NCBI GenBank assembly: GCA_029783825.1
Contig: JAREIK010000746.1
Location: 191,507-255,506, forward strand
DNA length: 64,000 nucleotides
Direction of reading: 5' to 3'
Source: Sapria himalayana
Lineage: Eukaryota > Streptophyta > Magnoliopsida > Malpighiales > Rafflesiaceae
Below the pieces are notes generated by a model. It was not told the origin of the DNA and searched no databases. It was given only the letters and a program-made list of their open reading frames with translations. This document shows positions 62,298-64,000 of the stretch, piece by piece (positions within the stretch are counted from its first letter, which is position 1; each line of letters opens with the position of its first letter). The translations under genes and the position numbers were made by a program.

Positions 62298-62368
<71 letters not shown>

Positions 62369-64000
62369 AATAAATATTTAAATAGATAGACAAATAGATA
62401 GTTAGTTAGATAGATACACAAATATATAGATAAATAGATAATAGATAGAGAGATAGGCTGATAGATAGATAGTCAATTAGATAGATTTATAGATTGACAG
62501 ATAGAAAGATATACATATAGTTAGATAAACAAATAGATATATTGCTAAATAAATAATTAGCTAGACATACACATAGATAGATATATAGATAGACAGAAGA
62601 TAAATAGACTAATAGGTTAATAGACAAAAAGATAGTTAAATAGTTAGATAGTTCAACAAATAAACAAAAAGGCAGAATGACAGATAAATTGTTAGTTAGT
62701 TATTGATTTACATAGATAGAAATATAAACAAAAAGATTGATTAAAAGATTGACAAATTAATAGATAGACAAATATATACATATACAGATAGACAAAAAAA
62801 CAAATATAATGTTATATATATATATGTAAAAATATATTTCAAGATAGATAGACAGACAGATAGATACAGATAAATAGATAGACATATAGATATTTAGAAA
62901 AATATATAGATAGACATATTGATAGATAAATAGATAGATAGAAAAATAATTTTTAGATTGATAGACTATTAGATAGATAAAAGATGGATAGTTAGAGAGA
63001 GAGATAGATAGATCGATAGATAAATAGATAAACAAATAGATCAATAGGAACACTAATAGAAAGACAGATAGACAAATAAATAGATACACATATAAATAGA
63101 TAGATAGATAGAAAGAAAAAAAAGATATATAGATAGATAGATAGATACATAGATAGGCTAATCGACAAATAGATAGATAGACATATAGATAGATAGATAC
63201 ATAAATAGATATACATATTGACATATAGATATATAGATAGATAAATAAATAAATATACAGATTAATATATGGATATAATATTTATATATATAGATAGAAA
63301 TATTAACTGATAGACTTATAGATAGAAAGAATGTAAGATAGTTAGATGGATAGACATATAGAAAGATTGATAGTTAGATAGTTACATAATTTTGATAGAT
63401 ATAAATATAGACATATAGACATATAGGCAAATAGATGGATAAATATACATATATATAAATAGAGTAATAGATAAATATACAGATAGACATATTGATAGAT
63501 AGATAGACAAATATACAGATAGACATATTGACAGATATATAGACAAATAGACATATTAATATATAGACAAATAGAAAATTAGGTTTATTGATAAATAGCT
63601 AGACAAACACATAGACTTATAGATTGAAAAAATAAAAGGCATATAGAGAGATAAAAAGATAGGCATATATAATAATTAATAGATAGATAGATAGTTACCA
63701 AGATAAATTGAAAAATAGATATATAAATAGATAAAAACATAGATGGATAGATAGATTTATAGATAGATAGATACATAGACAAATAGATATACAGACACAT
63801 AAACACAAATTTAGAGAGTTAGATACATAAATTGACTAATAGATTGATAGAAAAATAGATAGTTAAATAGTTAGATAATTATCTAGATAGATAGGCAGAT
63901 AGAAAGATAGATAAATTGTTAGATAATTTAATAGATAGATAGATAAATAGATAGATAAACAAAAAGACATATAGAAATAAAGATAGACATATAAAAAGAT
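58460..64000. repeat. Degenerate (GATA)n satellite, right arm
   Basis: From TTTCTGATAGATAGATA the tract reads GATA on the + strand to the window end, with AC runs at 60670-60692 and 61175-61196, TA runs at about 60276-60306, 61611-61641 and 62320-62363, and a CATA run at 62300-62320. Minus-strand frames up to 233 residues are satellite artefacts. Confidence 0.97.

Noticed and set aside
1..64000. CRISPR-like arrays, phage defence or biosynthetic gene clusters
   Set aside because: The repeats are satellite, minisatellite and transposon subterminal repeats of eukaryotic type. Exon-intron gene fragments show this is nuclear plant DNA, and no such system is present.

Overview
The window looks like nuclear DNA of a flowering plant. 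It is AT-rich, has no intact host gene that I can recognise, and is packed with plant-type transposons: CACTA (En/Spm), hAT, a Pack-MULE and LTR-retrotransposon traces. It also holds decayed, intron-bearing copies of plant genes. No species can be named from the sequence alone. There is no bacterial-type operon, CRISPR array, rRNA or tRNA that I can see.

Layout. A degenerate tetranucleotide satellite frames the window. It reads GATA on the + strand at 1-1537, switches to TCTA at 1538-4996, resumes as TCTA at 39962-42318 and 56191-58459, then switches back to GATA at 58460-64000. Two blocks interrupt it. Block 1 (4997-39961, about 35 kb) starts with a CACTA terminus (CACTACAAG) and ends with one (GTAGTG). 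Block 2 (42319-56190, about 14 kb) starts with a CACTA terminus, but its right edge is a degenerate triplet repeat.

Block 1 is a nest of elements. A CACTA left end (4997) is followed by a 5'-truncated TNP1-like coiled-coil pseudogene, then an hAT MITE with its target duplication. Next comes a captured small nuclear ribonucleoprotein F (SmF) gene with four exons, into whose intron a Pack-MULE carrying an SMXL4/5-like fragment has inserted. A CACTA right subterminal region is then cut by a larger hAT element with a decayed BED/hAT transposase. Further right are a CACTA-type MITE, an ARIA/ABAP1-like armadillo gene fragment with introns, an LTR-like tandem repeat, AT-rich minisatellites, and a CACTA left end in reverse orientation (about 28760-30902). 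The block closes with a 540-bp tandem repeat, a DUF4216 transposase remnant, a fuller TNP1-like pseudogene, a captured NAT10 fragment and the right CACTA end.

Block 2 repeats several of these modules: the left end, the 540-bp AT repeat, the palindromic AGTATATATGTA minisatellite, the TNP1 3' module and SmF exon 4. It adds hAT MITEs, one of them inserted in a 21-bp minisatellite.

Nothing here forms a working pathway. The gene pieces are related by capture, nesting and amplification. Almost all long open frames in the satellite are artefacts, because TCTA repeats contain no stop in any frame. Exon assignments come from recognising conserved peptides by eye; no alignment was run.
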